NCBI GenBank assembly: GCA_938022345.1
Contig: CALIEP010000030.1
Coordinates: 1 to 27,312 of the forward strand
Length of the DNA: 27,312 bases
Direction: 5' to 3'
DNA from: an uncultured Actinomyces sp.
Lineage (GTDB): Bacteria; Actinomycetota; Actinomycetes; Actinomycetales; Actinomycetaceae
The position numbers and the translations under genes are program-made. The notes under the pieces are model-generated. The model did not search any database, was not told the DNA's origin, and worked only from the letters and a program-made list of their open reading frames with translations. Shown here piece by piece: positions 16,292 to 24,676 of this stretch (positions are counted from its first letter, which is position 1; each line of letters begins with the position of its first letter).

Positions 16292-17149
16292 CTAGCACTC
16301 CTTACCGATGTGGACCGCCTTATGGTCCGCCATCCATACCTCCGGATCAACCGGTTGATCTGAAGAATTGTGAATCTCAAAGTGAAGGTGAGGTCCAGTA
16401 GACCAGCCATTTGATCCAACGGCTCCGATTTGCTCGCCTGCTGAAACCTGTTGGCCAACCTTGACTTTAATATCCTTCATGTACTGGTGAAGGTAAGCAG
16501 AATAGAACACGCTTCCATCACTGGCCGTATGACGAATCGTCACAAGAGCTCCAGAACGAGAATTCTCAGAAACTTCCGTCACTTCTCCAGCGAATACCGC
16601 ATGAATTGGAGTCCCGAGCGGGGCAGCCATATCAACGCCTTCATGCATGAGCATGGTTCCCGAGACCGGTGAAATGCGCATCGAGAAAGGCGAGGTGATT
16701 TGGTAGGTCCCCTCTTGAAGGGGCCAGTAGATCGTATCCGCCTTCGTCAAAGTGCGCGTACCGTCAGCTGCACCGCCCCCATCACCGACGCATTGAACCA
16801 TGAGTGGAGAACGCACTCGCGATCGCGAGGCAGGATCGACCTGCGCATTGAGGCCGGAAGAAAGCAGGACATCTTGAGAATCAGAGGCCCACGATTGCGA
16901 ACCAATTGCTGCGCCGAACTGACGCGAAGGAATAGAGATTGAAACGTCGGGACGAAGAAAACCACTGAGCGGAACCGCAATGGTCATTGCTCCTAAAGCA
17001 AGAAGAACACTGGAACGCACAAGAAGGAGACCAGCTCTACCGCGCTTTCGTCCCAGGGGTTCAGCGGGGAGAACCTGGGCAGCATCAACCTGCGCGCGCT
17101 CGCGGGCGCGCTGGCGTCGCGTGGGTAAGTTCGGTGCTGGTGTCGTCAT
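16292..17149 (-). CDS. Membrane-anchored M23 family metallopeptidase (LytM domain)
   Basis: This 285-residue protein has a basic N-terminus, one membrane segment at about 41-64, a linker, and a C-terminal LytM/M23 domain. Zinc ligands are H169 and D173 (MHEGVDMAAP) and H256, with the catalytic H254, in GPHLHFEI. The family cuts peptidoglycan cross-bridges or activates amidases, so a cell-wall role outside the membrane is expected. It is transcribed with the glycerophosphodiesterase and probably with the CNNM genes upstream (56-bp gap). No good ribosome binding site precedes the ATG. Confidence 0.9.
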   Translation of the reverse strand: MTTPAPNLPTRRQRARERAQVDAAQVLPAEPLGRKRGRAGLLLVRSSVLLALGAMTIAVPLSGFLRPDVSISIPSRQFGAAIGSQSWASDSQDVLLSSGLNAQVDPASRSRVRSPLMVQCVGDGGGAADGTRTLTKADTIYWPLQEGTYQITSPFSMRISPVSGTMLMHEGVDMAAPLGTPIHAVFAGEVTEVSENSRSGALVTIRHTASDGSVFYSAYLHQYMKDIKVKVGQQVSAGEQIGAVGSNGWSTGPHLHFEIHNSSDQPVDPEVWMADHKAVHIGKEC

Positions 17150-17205
17150 AACTTTTTAATCATCCCAAATATTTTTTACTCACGCAGGTACTTGTGTCCT
17201 AGCGC

Positions 17206-18270
17206 TCATGCTTGGCGATGAGCCCCCGGAAGCGAATCGCGTTGAAGTGCATCGCGGACCTCGCCGACAAGGCGCTCAAGAATATCTTCAAGGAAGAGCA
17301 CTCCTTGAACGTTTCCGTCCTTCCCAATGACCTCTGCGAGGTGGGCGCCCGCGCGCTGCATATGGCGCAGAGCATCTTCGACCTCAGCTTCCATCGAAAC
17401 CGCTTCCATCTTGCGGATTCTCCATGAAGTGACAGGTTCGAATCGCTCAGCTCCCTCGGCATACAAGACGTCCTTGAGGTGAATATATCCGCTCAGTACT
17501 CCGGAGTTGTCGGCAACGGGGAATCGCGAGAAACCGGTACGCGCGACTTCCTTCTCAACGTCCTCGGGAGTGCACTCAGCACTCAGAATCACCAATTCGC
17601 TCAGCGGAACCATCACATCAGAGGCGTTCTCAGTAGAAAACTCTAAGGTTCCAGAGAGCAGGCCCAGATCATCATCAATCATTCCCTCTTGCTGAGAATG
17701 CTCAACAATGGTCGCCATCTCTTCGATGGTAAAGGTCGCAGAAATCTCTGACTTTGGTTCAACTCCCGCTAGGCGTAAGAACCAATTTGCCAGGTGATCC
17801 ATAGCGTGAATGATCGGGCGAAGGACATGGCCGATATTGACCAGAATCGGCGCAAGGACAAGAAGAAGACGCTGGGGATTCGCAATTGAAAGGTTCTTCG
17901 GAACCATTTCGCCAAAGACAACGTGGAGGAACAGCACTAAGACCAAAGAAAAGGTGAAGCCCACAACGTGTATCCACGAATACGGCAGCCCCCATTTTTC
18001 CATGGGTCCCTCAACCATTGCGGCAAAAGTTGGTTCAGCAACCACACCCAAAGAGGTTGAAGCTACGGTCACGCCCAACTGACAGATTGCCAGCATTAAG
18101 GACACGTGCTCTAAGGCAAAGAGCGCATAACGCGATCCTCGAACTCCCTCTTCCACCAAAGGCTCAATCTGGGAGCGCCTAGAGGAGGTCGTCGCAAATT
18201 CGCCCGCAACGAAGAAGGCATTCATCGCTAGTAAAAGAACGGTAAGGACTAAAGCAAGGGTGCTATTCAC
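17206..18270 (-). CDS. CNNM/HlyC-CorC family membrane protein lacking the C-terminal domain
   Basis: This 354-residue protein has an N-terminal CNNM (DUF21) membrane domain of about 190 residues (AMNAFFVAGEFA, FGEMVPKNLSIANP) followed by two CBS domains (about 205-335). It ends just after VLFLEDILERLVGEV, so the CorC/HlyC C-terminal domain seen in its neighbour is absent. Relatives are linked to magnesium export or homeostasis. The GTG start overlaps the neighbour's TGA by four bases (GTGA), with GAGG upstream, so the pair is translationally coupled. Confidence 0.92.
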   Translation of the reverse strand: MNSTLALVLTVLLLAMNAFFVAGEFATTSSRRSQIEPLVEEGVRGSRYALFALEHVSLMLAICQLGVTVASTSLGVVAEPTFAAMVEGPMEKWGLPYSWIHVVGFTFSLVLVLFLHVVFGEMVPKNLSIANPQRLLLVLAPILVNIGHVLRPIIHAMDHLANWFLRLAGVEPKSEISATFTIEEMATIVEHSQQEGMIDDDLGLLSGTLEFSTENASDVMVPLSELVILSAECTPEDVEKEVARTGFSRFPVADNSGVLSGYIHLKDVLYAEGAERFEPVTSWRIRKMEAVSMEAEVEDALRHMQRAGAHLAEVIGKDGNVQGVLFLEDILERLVGEVRDALQRDSLPGAHRQA

Positions 18271-19598
18271 AGGAGCACCTCACCTTCGGCCTCGTGAACG
18301 GGCGGAACAACGCTCACCTGCATGACACGTCTGCCCATCATCTGAATGACCTCGAGGCGCACACCAGCGACAACGCACCGATCTCCAACCTGTGGGATCG
18401 TTCCCAGCTCAGTCATGATCAGGCCTGCAAGAGTGTCATAGGGCCCATCATCAGGAAGGAAAATCTTAATCTTCTGCGCGAGTTCATCGATCCGCAGGCG
18501 CCCCGGAACAAGGTAGGAACCATCAGGACGAGGACGAATACCTAGGCGACGTTGATCGTGTTCATCAGCAACATCGCCAACGATCTCCTCGACGACGTCT
18601 TCAAGAGTGACAATTCCAGAGACACCACCGTATTCATCAACGACCACTGCCATCTGCAAGCCTTCTTCACGCAACTGAACCAAAAGGGTTGCCAGATCTA
18701 AGGTCTCAGGGACGCGCGGGGCATCTGCCAAAAGAGAGGACGAGAGGACCGGAACCTCGTCGCGCTTTTCATAGGGAACCGCAACAGCCCTGCGCAATGA
18801 GACAAAACCGATGATGTCGTCACGATCTTCGCCGATCACAGGGAAACGAGAATGCCCGGTTTCGTGCGCGGCACGGACAACATCAGAGGCATAGGCATCA
18901 TCGGGAATCGTGTTAAGAAGCCCGCGATCGGTCATGACATCCACGGCAGTAAGTTCAGTAATGCGGATGGAATTCGTAAAGAGCGAAGCCGTCGAAGTAT
19001 CCAATGTCCCTTCTTGGGCCGAGTGGCGAACCATCGCAGCTAATTCTGATGCCGATCGTGCAGATGAAAGCTCTTCTTGGGGTCCTACTCCCAGCAGACG
19101 CAATATCCCATTGGCGGAGGAATTCAGGACAACAATCACCGGCTTGAAGACCACAGTGAAGAGAGTGTTAAAGGGGACAATACGTCCCGCGGTCTTCAGG
19201 GGATGGGCCAGTGCTAGGTTTTTCGGAACAAGCTCGCCAAAAACCATGGACATCACATTGATAATGACCGCCGCGACACCCACTCCAACAGCCGAAGAAA
19301 TAGCAGTTGATAGCCCGAGTCCGACGCCCGCCTTCGTTAGAAGATCCGCGAGCGCCGATTGCGTGGTATACCCCAAAAGAATCGTCGTTAAGGTGATGCC
19401 AACCTGCGAACCCGAAAGTTGAGTCGAGAGGTTCTTAATGGCCTGTCCCACCTGACGTGCCCGGGCGTCACCCGCAGCTGCACGACTTTCGACGACGGCC
19501 TGATCAAGGGCAACAAGAGAAAATTCTGCGGAAACAAAGATGAAGGTACCCGCAGTGAGGATCACTCCTAAAAGGAGCATTGCGATATCAAAAAGCAC
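18267..19598 (-). CDS. CNNM/HlyC-CorC family membrane protein, full length
   Basis: This 443-residue paralogue has an N-terminal CNNM membrane domain (GTFIFVSAEFSLVALD, FGELVPKNLALAHP), two CBS domains ending in VVVDEYGGVSGIVTLEDVVEE, and a C-terminal CorC/HlyC domain (about 345-430). The frame is open back to 19736, but GGGAGG five bases before the GTG at 19598 decides the start, and the protein then begins as family members do. A CCACC/GGTGG hairpin abuts this ribosome binding site. It heads the minus-strand run. A role in magnesium or other cation homeostasis is inferred from the family. Confidence 0.93.
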   Translation of the reverse strand: MLFDIAMLLLGVILTAGTFIFVSAEFSLVALDQAVVESRAAAGDARARQVGQAIKNLSTQLSGSQVGITLTTILLGYTTQSALADLLTKAGVGLGLSTAISSAVGVGVAAVIINVMSMVFGELVPKNLALAHPLKTAGRIVPFNTLFTVVFKPVIVVLNSSANGILRLLGVGPQEELSSARSASELAAMVRHSAQEGTLDTSTASLFTNSIRITELTAVDVMTDRGLLNTIPDDAYASDVVRAAHETGHSRFPVIGEDRDDIIGFVSLRRAVAVPYEKRDEVPVLSSSLLADAPRVPETLDLATLLVQLREEGLQMAVVVDEYGGVSGIVTLEDVVEEIVGDVADEHDQRRLGIRPRPDGSYLVPGRLRIDELAQKIKIFLPDDGPYDTLAGLIMTELGTIPQVGDRCVVAGVRLEVIQMMGRRVMQVSVVPPVHEAEGEVLL

Positions 19599-19607
19599 GC
19601 TGGCCTC

Positions 19608-19621
19608 CCACCATTTGGTGG
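19608..19621 (-). promoter_or_regulatory. Small hairpin overlapping the ribosome binding site of the CNNM gene
   Basis: On the minus strand CCACC-AAAT-GGTGG forms a 5-bp stem with a tetraloop. Its last two bases belong to the GGGAGG ribosome binding site of the 443-residue CNNM protein. It could tune translation initiation, but it is short and may be chance. Confidence 0.25.
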
Positions 19622-19805
19622 TGAACACACATCGAACTTTGGTCAGGGCAACAACTGTCACTATCCATGGTTCTTCCAGTCTATCTGGACCCACCCATCT
19701 TCGAAGTGTGAGAAAGGCCCGCGTAGGAAAGGGCATTCTGGACGTGAGGGCCTAAAATAATGTCAAGACTCACATGGCGTGTTCAGGGAAAAGGATGGTG
19801 TAACG

Positions 19806-22800
19806 GTGGCGGATTCCCCACGTTCACACGAATGGGTTCAACAAATGCGTCAGCAGTGGTTGACCGATCCACTCAGTGTCGATGCGTCATGGCGCGCCTA
19901 TTTTGAGGGTGATACCCTCCCGGCACAGCTCCATCGAAGCCAAGCTCCTCTCCCCACTCAGCCCACCGCGGTCGTCAGTGCTGAGGCTGCTTTGGCCGCT
20001 CACGAGGACAATCCGGCAACGGAGCAGCCGGAAGTTTCGGTGACGCGCTCCGACCTTCCTCCCGCTCCTCCGGCGCAATCCGCCCAGGCCTCGTCACCCT
20101 ATGCGCGTATTCACCATATTTCCCCAGTTGCCTCGTCTTTGTCAGAGCAGGCAGAAACCCAAGACGAACTCCATGTGTTGAAGGGCATTGCTCGGGCAAC
20201 GGATCGCAACATGGATGAGTCGCTCACCATCCCAACAGCAACTTCTCAACGTCAGATTGCGGCAAAGATCCTCATTGAGAATCGATCAGTCATCAATGCA
20301 CACCTCGCACGCACGGTTGGTGGCAAGGTTTCATTTACCCACCTCATCGGCTACGCAATTGTCGAGGCACTCTGCGAAATGCCGCAAATGAATGTCCGCT
20401 ACTCACTCAACGATGGCAAGCCAGCTATCGACGAACGCGCCCACGTTGGTTTTGGACTGGCGATCGATATTCAGCACGCGGGTGAACGCCGCCTTGTAGT
20501 CCCCGTGATCCATCAGGCCGATACTCTTACCTTCACCGGTTTCGTCGAGGCCTATCAGGACATCATTTCACGCGCGAAAGCCGGCTCACTCAGCGCTGAA
20601 GACTACCAGGGCGCGACGGTTACGCTCACGAACCCCGGAACCATTGGAACAACAACTTCCGTTCCGCGTCTGATGAATGGTCAGGGTGTCATCATCGGTG
20701 TGGGCGCGATGGATTATCCAGCGGAATTTGCGGGAGTTTCCCCGCGTAAACTTGCCCTTTTAGGCATTGGTAAGACGATGTTCGTCTCCTCTACCTACGA
20801 CCATCGCGTGATCCAAGGCGCCGCTTCGGGTGATTTCCTGCGCCTCCTTGATCTCAAACTCAGCGGACGCGATGGTTTCTATGACCGCGTGTTTACAGCG
20901 CTTCATATCCCAGTTCCTCCCTACGCATGGGAAGCGGACTTCGAATACGATCTTGAGCGCGAAAAGGGCAAGCCCGCTCGTATTGCCGAGCTCATCCATG
21001 CCTACCGTTCACGAGGCCATTTGGCAGCAGATACCGATCCCCTGGCTTATCGCGTCCGCCGCCACCCCGATTTGAACCTTTCAAGCTACGGCTTGACTGT
21101 CTGGGACCTGGATCGCTCATTCCCCACGGGCGGCTTCGGTGGAAGCGAGCAGATGCTGCTTCGCGATCTGCTTGCCCGCCTGCACGATACCTATATTCGT
21201 TCTATCGGTATCGAATACATGCACATTCAGGACCCGAACCAGCGACAGTGGCTCCAAGAACGCATTGAAGGCCCTTTTGAAGCGCCTTCTGCTAAGGAAC
21301 AGCGCCGCATTCTTTCGACCCTCATTCACGCTGAGGCTTTCGAAGAGTTTTTGCAGACAAAGTACCTGGGCCAGAAGCGTTTTTCTTTGGAAGGCGGAGA
21401 GTCGCTGATACCGCTTTTGGACGAGATCTTGAATAAGGCTGCACACCGCGGGATCCACGAGGTTGCCATTGCGATGGCTCACCGCGGGCGCTTGAATGTT
21501 CTGGCAAATCTTGCCGGGAAGAGCTATGCCCAGATTTTCTCCGAGTTCGAAGGAAATCAGGATCCGCGCACTGTCCAAGGCTCTGGCGACGTCAAGTATC
21601 ACCTGGGTACCGAAGGCGTTTATTCCTCTGAAGACGGTGTAGCAACGAAGATTTCTCTAGCTGCAAATCCTTCGCATCTCGAGGCCGCTGACGGCGTCCT
21701 CGAGGGCATTGTTCGCGCGAAGCAAGATGTCTTGGGTGATCCTGATTTTCCCGTGGTTCCGCTACTCATTCACGGTGATGCTGCCTTCATTGGCCAGGGT
21801 GTCGTTCAAGAGACTCTCAATATGTCTCAGCTGACCGGCTACCGCACTGGCGGAACCATTCACGTCATTGTGAACAACCAGATTGGTTTTACAACCGGTC
21901 CAGCTTCAGGTCGTTCAACGCGCTACCCAACCGATTTGGCCAAGGGACTGCAGGTCCCGATCTTCCATGTCAATGGTGATGATCCCGAGGCCGTAGTCCG
22001 CGTGGCTGCATTGGCTTTGGATTTCCGCGAGGCTTTCCACAAGGATGTCATCATCGACATGACCTGTTACCGCCGTCGCGGCCACAATGAGGGCGACGAT
22101 CCTTCAATGACGCAACCGGTCATGTACTCGCTCATTTCACAGCTTCCGTCCACCCGTGAGGTCTACATCCGTAACCTTGTTGGCCGTGGTCAGTTGACCG
22201 ATGAAGAAGCCCGCGCGTCAATCCGCGCCTACGAGGCCGAGCTCAGCGAAATCCTTGAGCACACCCGTGAGCACGGTTGGGCCCCGCAGCAAGAGCACCA
22301 CTTGGAAGATGATCAGTGGCAGGTTCCCGAAAGCCAGCTTCCCGGCGCGGGAATGATGATTGGCTGGTCTTCGGCAGTCAGCCCCGAGGCGCTCGAGCGT
22401 ATTGGTGATGCCTACGTGAATTTCCCGCCTGATTTCACCGTGCACCCCAAGCTTGAGAAGCTGTGCCAGAAGCGTCAGGAAATGGCAACTGGTCATGCCC
22501 CGGTTGACTGGGGTTTCGCGGAGCTCCTAGCATTTGGCACTTTGTTGATGGAGGGAACGCCTATTCGTCTCTCGGGCGAGGACGCACGGCGTGCGACATT
22601 CGTCCAGCGCCATGCAGTTTTGCACGATCACAAAGACGGTCGCGAGTTCACTCCCCTACACTTCCTTACACCCGACCAGGCAAACTTCGACGTTTTCGAT
22701 TCGCCGCTGTCGGAGTATGCGGTATTGGCCTATGAGTATGGCTACTCGATCGAGCGCCCCGAAGCTTTGGTTTTGTGGGAAGCGCAGTTTGGAGACTTCG

Positions 22801-23522
22801 CGATTGGCGCTCAAACGGTCATCGATGAGTTTGTTTCTTCCGCGGAAACAAAGTGGGGACAGCGTTCGTCCTTGGTCATGCTCCTGCCGCACGGCCAAGA
22901 GGGCCAGGGTCCAGACCATTCGTCTGCACGAATCGAGCGATACCTGCAGCTTGCCGCAGAAAACAACATGTGGATTGTTCAGCCCTCTACCCCGGCGAAC
23001 CACTTCCACATGCTGCGCACTCAGGCCTACAAGAGGCCTCGTAAGCCACTCATCGCCTTCACCCCGAAGCAGCTTCTGCGTCTGCATGCAGCGTCATCAC
23101 GTCTCGAGGAATTCACCACCGGATCTTTCACTCCCGTGTACGGCGAAGTCGATTCGAGGGTAGAGACAAACCGTGTCTCGCGAGTGATTTTGTGCTCGGG
23201 ACGGATCTACTACGACCTGATCCATGAGCGGGAAGAGCGCGGTGCGTGGAATACGGCGATTATTCGCGTTGAGCAGCTCTATCCGCTTCCTACTGAGGAG
23301 CTCCGTCAGGTTCTGTCTGCATTCCCGGATGCCGAAATCCTGTGGCTCCAAGATGAGCCAAAGAACCAGGGAATCTGGCCTCACTTCGCATTGAATTTGT
23401 TCCCCGAGCTCGGAATTGCACCTACTCTGGTTTCTCGTCCAGAGAGCGCAACCACCGCCGCCGGGCGAGCAAGCCTGCATCGTGAACAGGCCGCGGAGCT
23501 CATGCGCCGGGCCTTCGCATAG
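19806..23522 (+). CDS. kgd: Multifunctional 2-oxoglutarate metabolism enzyme (E2-E1 fusion)
   Basis: This 1238-residue protein matches actinobacterial Kgd/OdhA, which decarboxylates 2-oxoglutarate with thiamine diphosphate and forms part of the 2-oxoglutarate dehydrogenase complex. Residues 1-40 resemble the E1 N-terminal segment (WVQQMRQQWLTDPLSVDASW). A Pro/Ala-rich linker follows. The E2-like acyltransferase core (about 115-370) has the active-site histidine H333 in TYDHRVIQGA. The E1 part (about 390-1238) has HRGRLNVLAN, HGDAAFIGQG (656-665), VNNQIGF and RRRGHNEGDDPSM. No lipoyl domain is present, as is known for Kgd. The frame is open from 19779, but the GTG at 19806 with AAGGA upstream gives a family-like N-terminus. 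An SGNH-like gene follows after 8 bases. Confidence 0.96.
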   Translation: MADSPRSHEWVQQMRQQWLTDPLSVDASWRAYFEGDTLPAQLHRSQAPLPTQPTAVVSAEAALAAHEDNPATEQPEVSVTRSDLPPAPPAQSAQASSPYARIHHISPVASSLSEQAETQDELHVLKGIARATDRNMDESLTIPTATSQRQIAAKILIENRSVINAHLARTVGGKVSFTHLIGYAIVEALCEMPQMNVRYSLNDGKPAIDERAHVGFGLAIDIQHAGERRLVVPVIHQADTLTFTGFVEAYQDIISRAKAGSLSAEDYQGATVTLTNPGTIGTTTSVPRLMNGQGVIIGVGAMDYPAEFAGVSPRKLALLGIGKTMFVSSTYDHRVIQGAASGDFLRLLDLKLSGRDGFYDRVFTALHIPVPPYAWEADFEYDLEREKGKPARIAELIHAYRSRGHLAADTDPLAYRVRRHPDLNLSSYGLTVWDLDRSFPTGGFGGSEQMLLRDLLARLHDTYIRSIGIEYMHIQDPNQRQWLQERIEGPFEAPSAKEQRRILSTLIHAEAFEEFLQTKYLGQKRFSLEGGESLIPLLDEILNKAAHRGIHEVAIAMAHRGRLNVLANLAGKSYAQIFSEFEGNQDPRTVQGSGDVKYHLGTEGVYSSEDGVATKISLAANPSHLEAADGVLEGIVRAKQDVLGDPDFPVVPLLIHGDAAFIGQGVVQETLNMSQLTGYRTGGTIHVIVNNQIGFTTGPASGRSTRYPTDLAKGLQVPIFHVNGDDPEAVVRVAALALDFREAFHKDVIIDMTCYRRRGHNEGDDPSMTQPVMYSLISQLPSTREVYIRNLVGRGQLTDEEARASIRAYEAELSEILEHTREHGWAPQQEHHLEDDQWQVPESQLPGAGMMIGWSSAVSPEALERIGDAYVNFPPDFTVHPKLEKLCQKRQEMATGHAPVDWGFAELLAFGTLLMEGTPIRLSGEDARRATFVQRHAVLHDHKDGREFTPLHFLTPDQANFDVFDSPLSEYAVLAYEYGYSIERPEALVLWEAQFGDFAIGAQTVIDEFVSSAETKWGQRSSLVMLLPHGQEGQGPDHSSARIERYLQLAAENNMWIVQPSTPANHFHMLRTQAYKRPRKPLIAFTPKQLLRLHAASSRLEEFTTGSFTPVYGEVDSRVETNRVSRVILCSGRIYYDLIHEREERGAWNTAIIRVEQLYPLPTEELRQVLSAFPDAEILWLQDEPKNQGIWPHFALNLFPELGIAPTLVSRPESATTAAGRASLHREQAAELMRRAFA

Positions 23523-23530
23523 GGGACGTC

Positions 23531-24133
23531 ATGCGAATCTGTATTATCGGCGATGAACTCATTACCCCCATGGGAGATCCCCGAGGCCTCGGTTGGGTTG
23601 GGCGGGTATTGGCACGCTCCGAGTTCCCTTCTCCGCCAACCGTCATGACCTTGGCTGTTCCGGGAGAAACGACCTCGCAGCTTGCTGCACGCTGGGAGGA
23701 TGAGGTCGTGTATCGCTTTGCTCCCGACGAGCCTTGCGCGCTGATTATTGCTGTTGGGTGCAGTGATATTCCGGCCGGGATTTCGACTCCACGATCGCGT
23801 CTCAATTTGGCGAATATTACTGACCGGGCATCAACTTTGGGGATCCCCTCGATGGTCGTTGGCCCGCCTCCTCTTGCCGGTGTGCAATCCTCTGCAGTGA
23901 AAGAACTTTCACTGTCGTGTCAACAGGTGTGTGAACGCAGAGATATCCCCTTTGTTGATACCTATACTCCCCTCGTCGCTCATGACCAGTGGTTTGAAGA
24001 TATGGCGTCTTCATCCGTACGCAGTGCCCGTGGGGCATCGATACCCGGACAATCTGGCTTTGCACTGATGGCTTGGCTTGTTCTGCATCAAGGATGGTTT
24101 GAGTGGATTGGCGCCCAAGAAGCCGAATCCTAA
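23531..24133 (+). CDS. SGNH/GDSL-fold protein with degenerate catalytic residues
   Basis: This 200-residue protein has the SGNH hydrolase layout but not its catalytic residues. Block I is IIGDEL (G7-L10), with glutamate where the nucleophilic serine belongs. Block II keeps the glycine (AVPGET, G45). Block III is GCSD (76-79), not GxND. Block V reads GASIPGQSG (168-176), so the usual Asp and His are Gly and Ile. There is no signal peptide. It follows kgd by 8 bases with its own AGGGGA site, so it is likely cotranscribed. I recall similar GDE-type proteins in actinobacteria, which suggests a conserved non-hydrolytic or altered role. The function is unknown. Confidence 0.8.
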   Translation: MRICIIGDELITPMGDPRGLGWVGRVLARSEFPSPPTVMTLAVPGETTSQLAARWEDEVVYRFAPDEPCALIIAVGCSDIPAGISTPRSRLNLANITDRASTLGIPSMVVGPPPLAGVQSSAVKELSLSCQQVCERRDIPFVDTYTPLVAHDQWFEDMASSSVRSARGASIPGQSGFALMAWLVLHQGWFEWIGAQEAES

Positions 24134-24153
24134 AAATCCAGCGGAGATAAAAC

Positions 24154-24186
24154 TGTGGGGTCCGATGCGATGCATCGGACCCCACA
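24154..24186. terminator. Bidirectional terminator after the SGNH-like gene and bL37
   Basis: A perfect 15-bp stem (24154-24168 with 24172-24186; core GTGGGGTCCGATGC) with a GAT loop lies between the forward kgd unit and the reverse sigR unit. It is followed by AT-rich sequence on both sides (GTTTAAAA forward, AGTTTTAT reverse). Confidence 0.85.
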
Positions 24187-24203
24187 CCCGTTTAAAACAC
24201 GGT

Positions 24204-24278
24204 TCAGGCGTTAGGACGCTTGCCGTGGTTCGCGCCGTGCTTACGACGATCGCGACGCTTACGACCCCTCTTCGACAT
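24204..24278 (-). CDS. 50S ribosomal protein bL37
   Basis: This 24-residue, very basic protein (starting MSKRGRKRRDRRKHGANH and ending GKRPNA) matches the small actinobacterial ribosomal protein bL37, found in the mycobacterial large subunit. The frame is open further upstream, but GAGGAG six bases before the ATG at 24278 and the length of known bL37 set the start. It lies 92 bp downstream of rsrA on the same strand. Being so short, it is easily missed. Confidence 0.88.
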   Translation of the reverse strand: MSKRGRKRRDRRKHGANHGKRPNA

Positions 24279-24370
24279 TGTCGTCTCCTCTAAAACTGAG
24301 ATATCCAACCTGTACAGTTTTTCACACCCACAGCGTTTCTCCAAACAGAGAGCACCCTGCGAGTCGAAAC

Positions 24371-24676
24371 TCACGATTCTGTCGGGCTCCAGCTCACCGT
24401 CACGCAAGTCTTGGAGACAATCCGTGCTCGAAGAGACGCAGGCGCGGGCTCATCAAGACAGTGCGCCAGTAGCGAGCGAACATAACGCTCGGTGTACATC
24501 GATTCCTGACAGTGGGAACAGCGTGAAATGTGTTCAAGCAGCTGCGCACGCAGAGCGGGATCCTTCAGGCAGTCAGTCGTGATGTGCTCTTGGCAGCCCT
24601 CTCGGTCAAGAAAGTCGATGACCTCATAGAGGTGGTCATGTAATTCCTGACAAGCACGATGATCATCAATCTGCAT
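24371..24676 (-). CDS. rsrA: Zinc-binding anti-sigma factor RsrA
   Basis: This 101-residue protein should bind and silence SigR in reduced cells and release it when its cysteines are oxidised. The zinc motif HISRCSHC supplies H49, C53 and C56, and C9 is the likely fourth ligand and disulfide partner. C73 corresponds to the RCC region of S. coelicolor RsrA, which has two cysteines there. The start overlaps the end of sigR by 11 bases, with GGGGGA four bases upstream, so production is coupled to sigR. A longer open frame reaching 24820 lies inside sigR and was rejected. Confidence 0.93.
   Translation of the reverse strand: MQIDDHRACQELHDHLYEVIDFLDREGCQEHITTDCLKDPALRAQLLEHISRCSHCQESMYTERYVRSLLAHCLDEPAPASLRARIVSKTCVTVSWSPTES

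Noticed and set aside
19650..19676. Possible SigR site (GGAAG-N17-GTT) on the minus strand before the CNNM gene
   Set aside because: The -35 box differs from GGAAT and the spacing is one short, so two departures make chance likely.
19779..19805. GTG at 19779 as the kgd start
   Set aside because: It overlaps the region expected to hold the leader, lacks a ribosome binding site and adds nine residues unlike Kgd. The GTG at 19806 has AAGGA upstream.
24279..24407. Extended 67-residue frame for bL37
   Set aside because: Known bL37 is about 24 residues, and GAGGAG directly precedes the internal ATG. The extension shows no conserved features.
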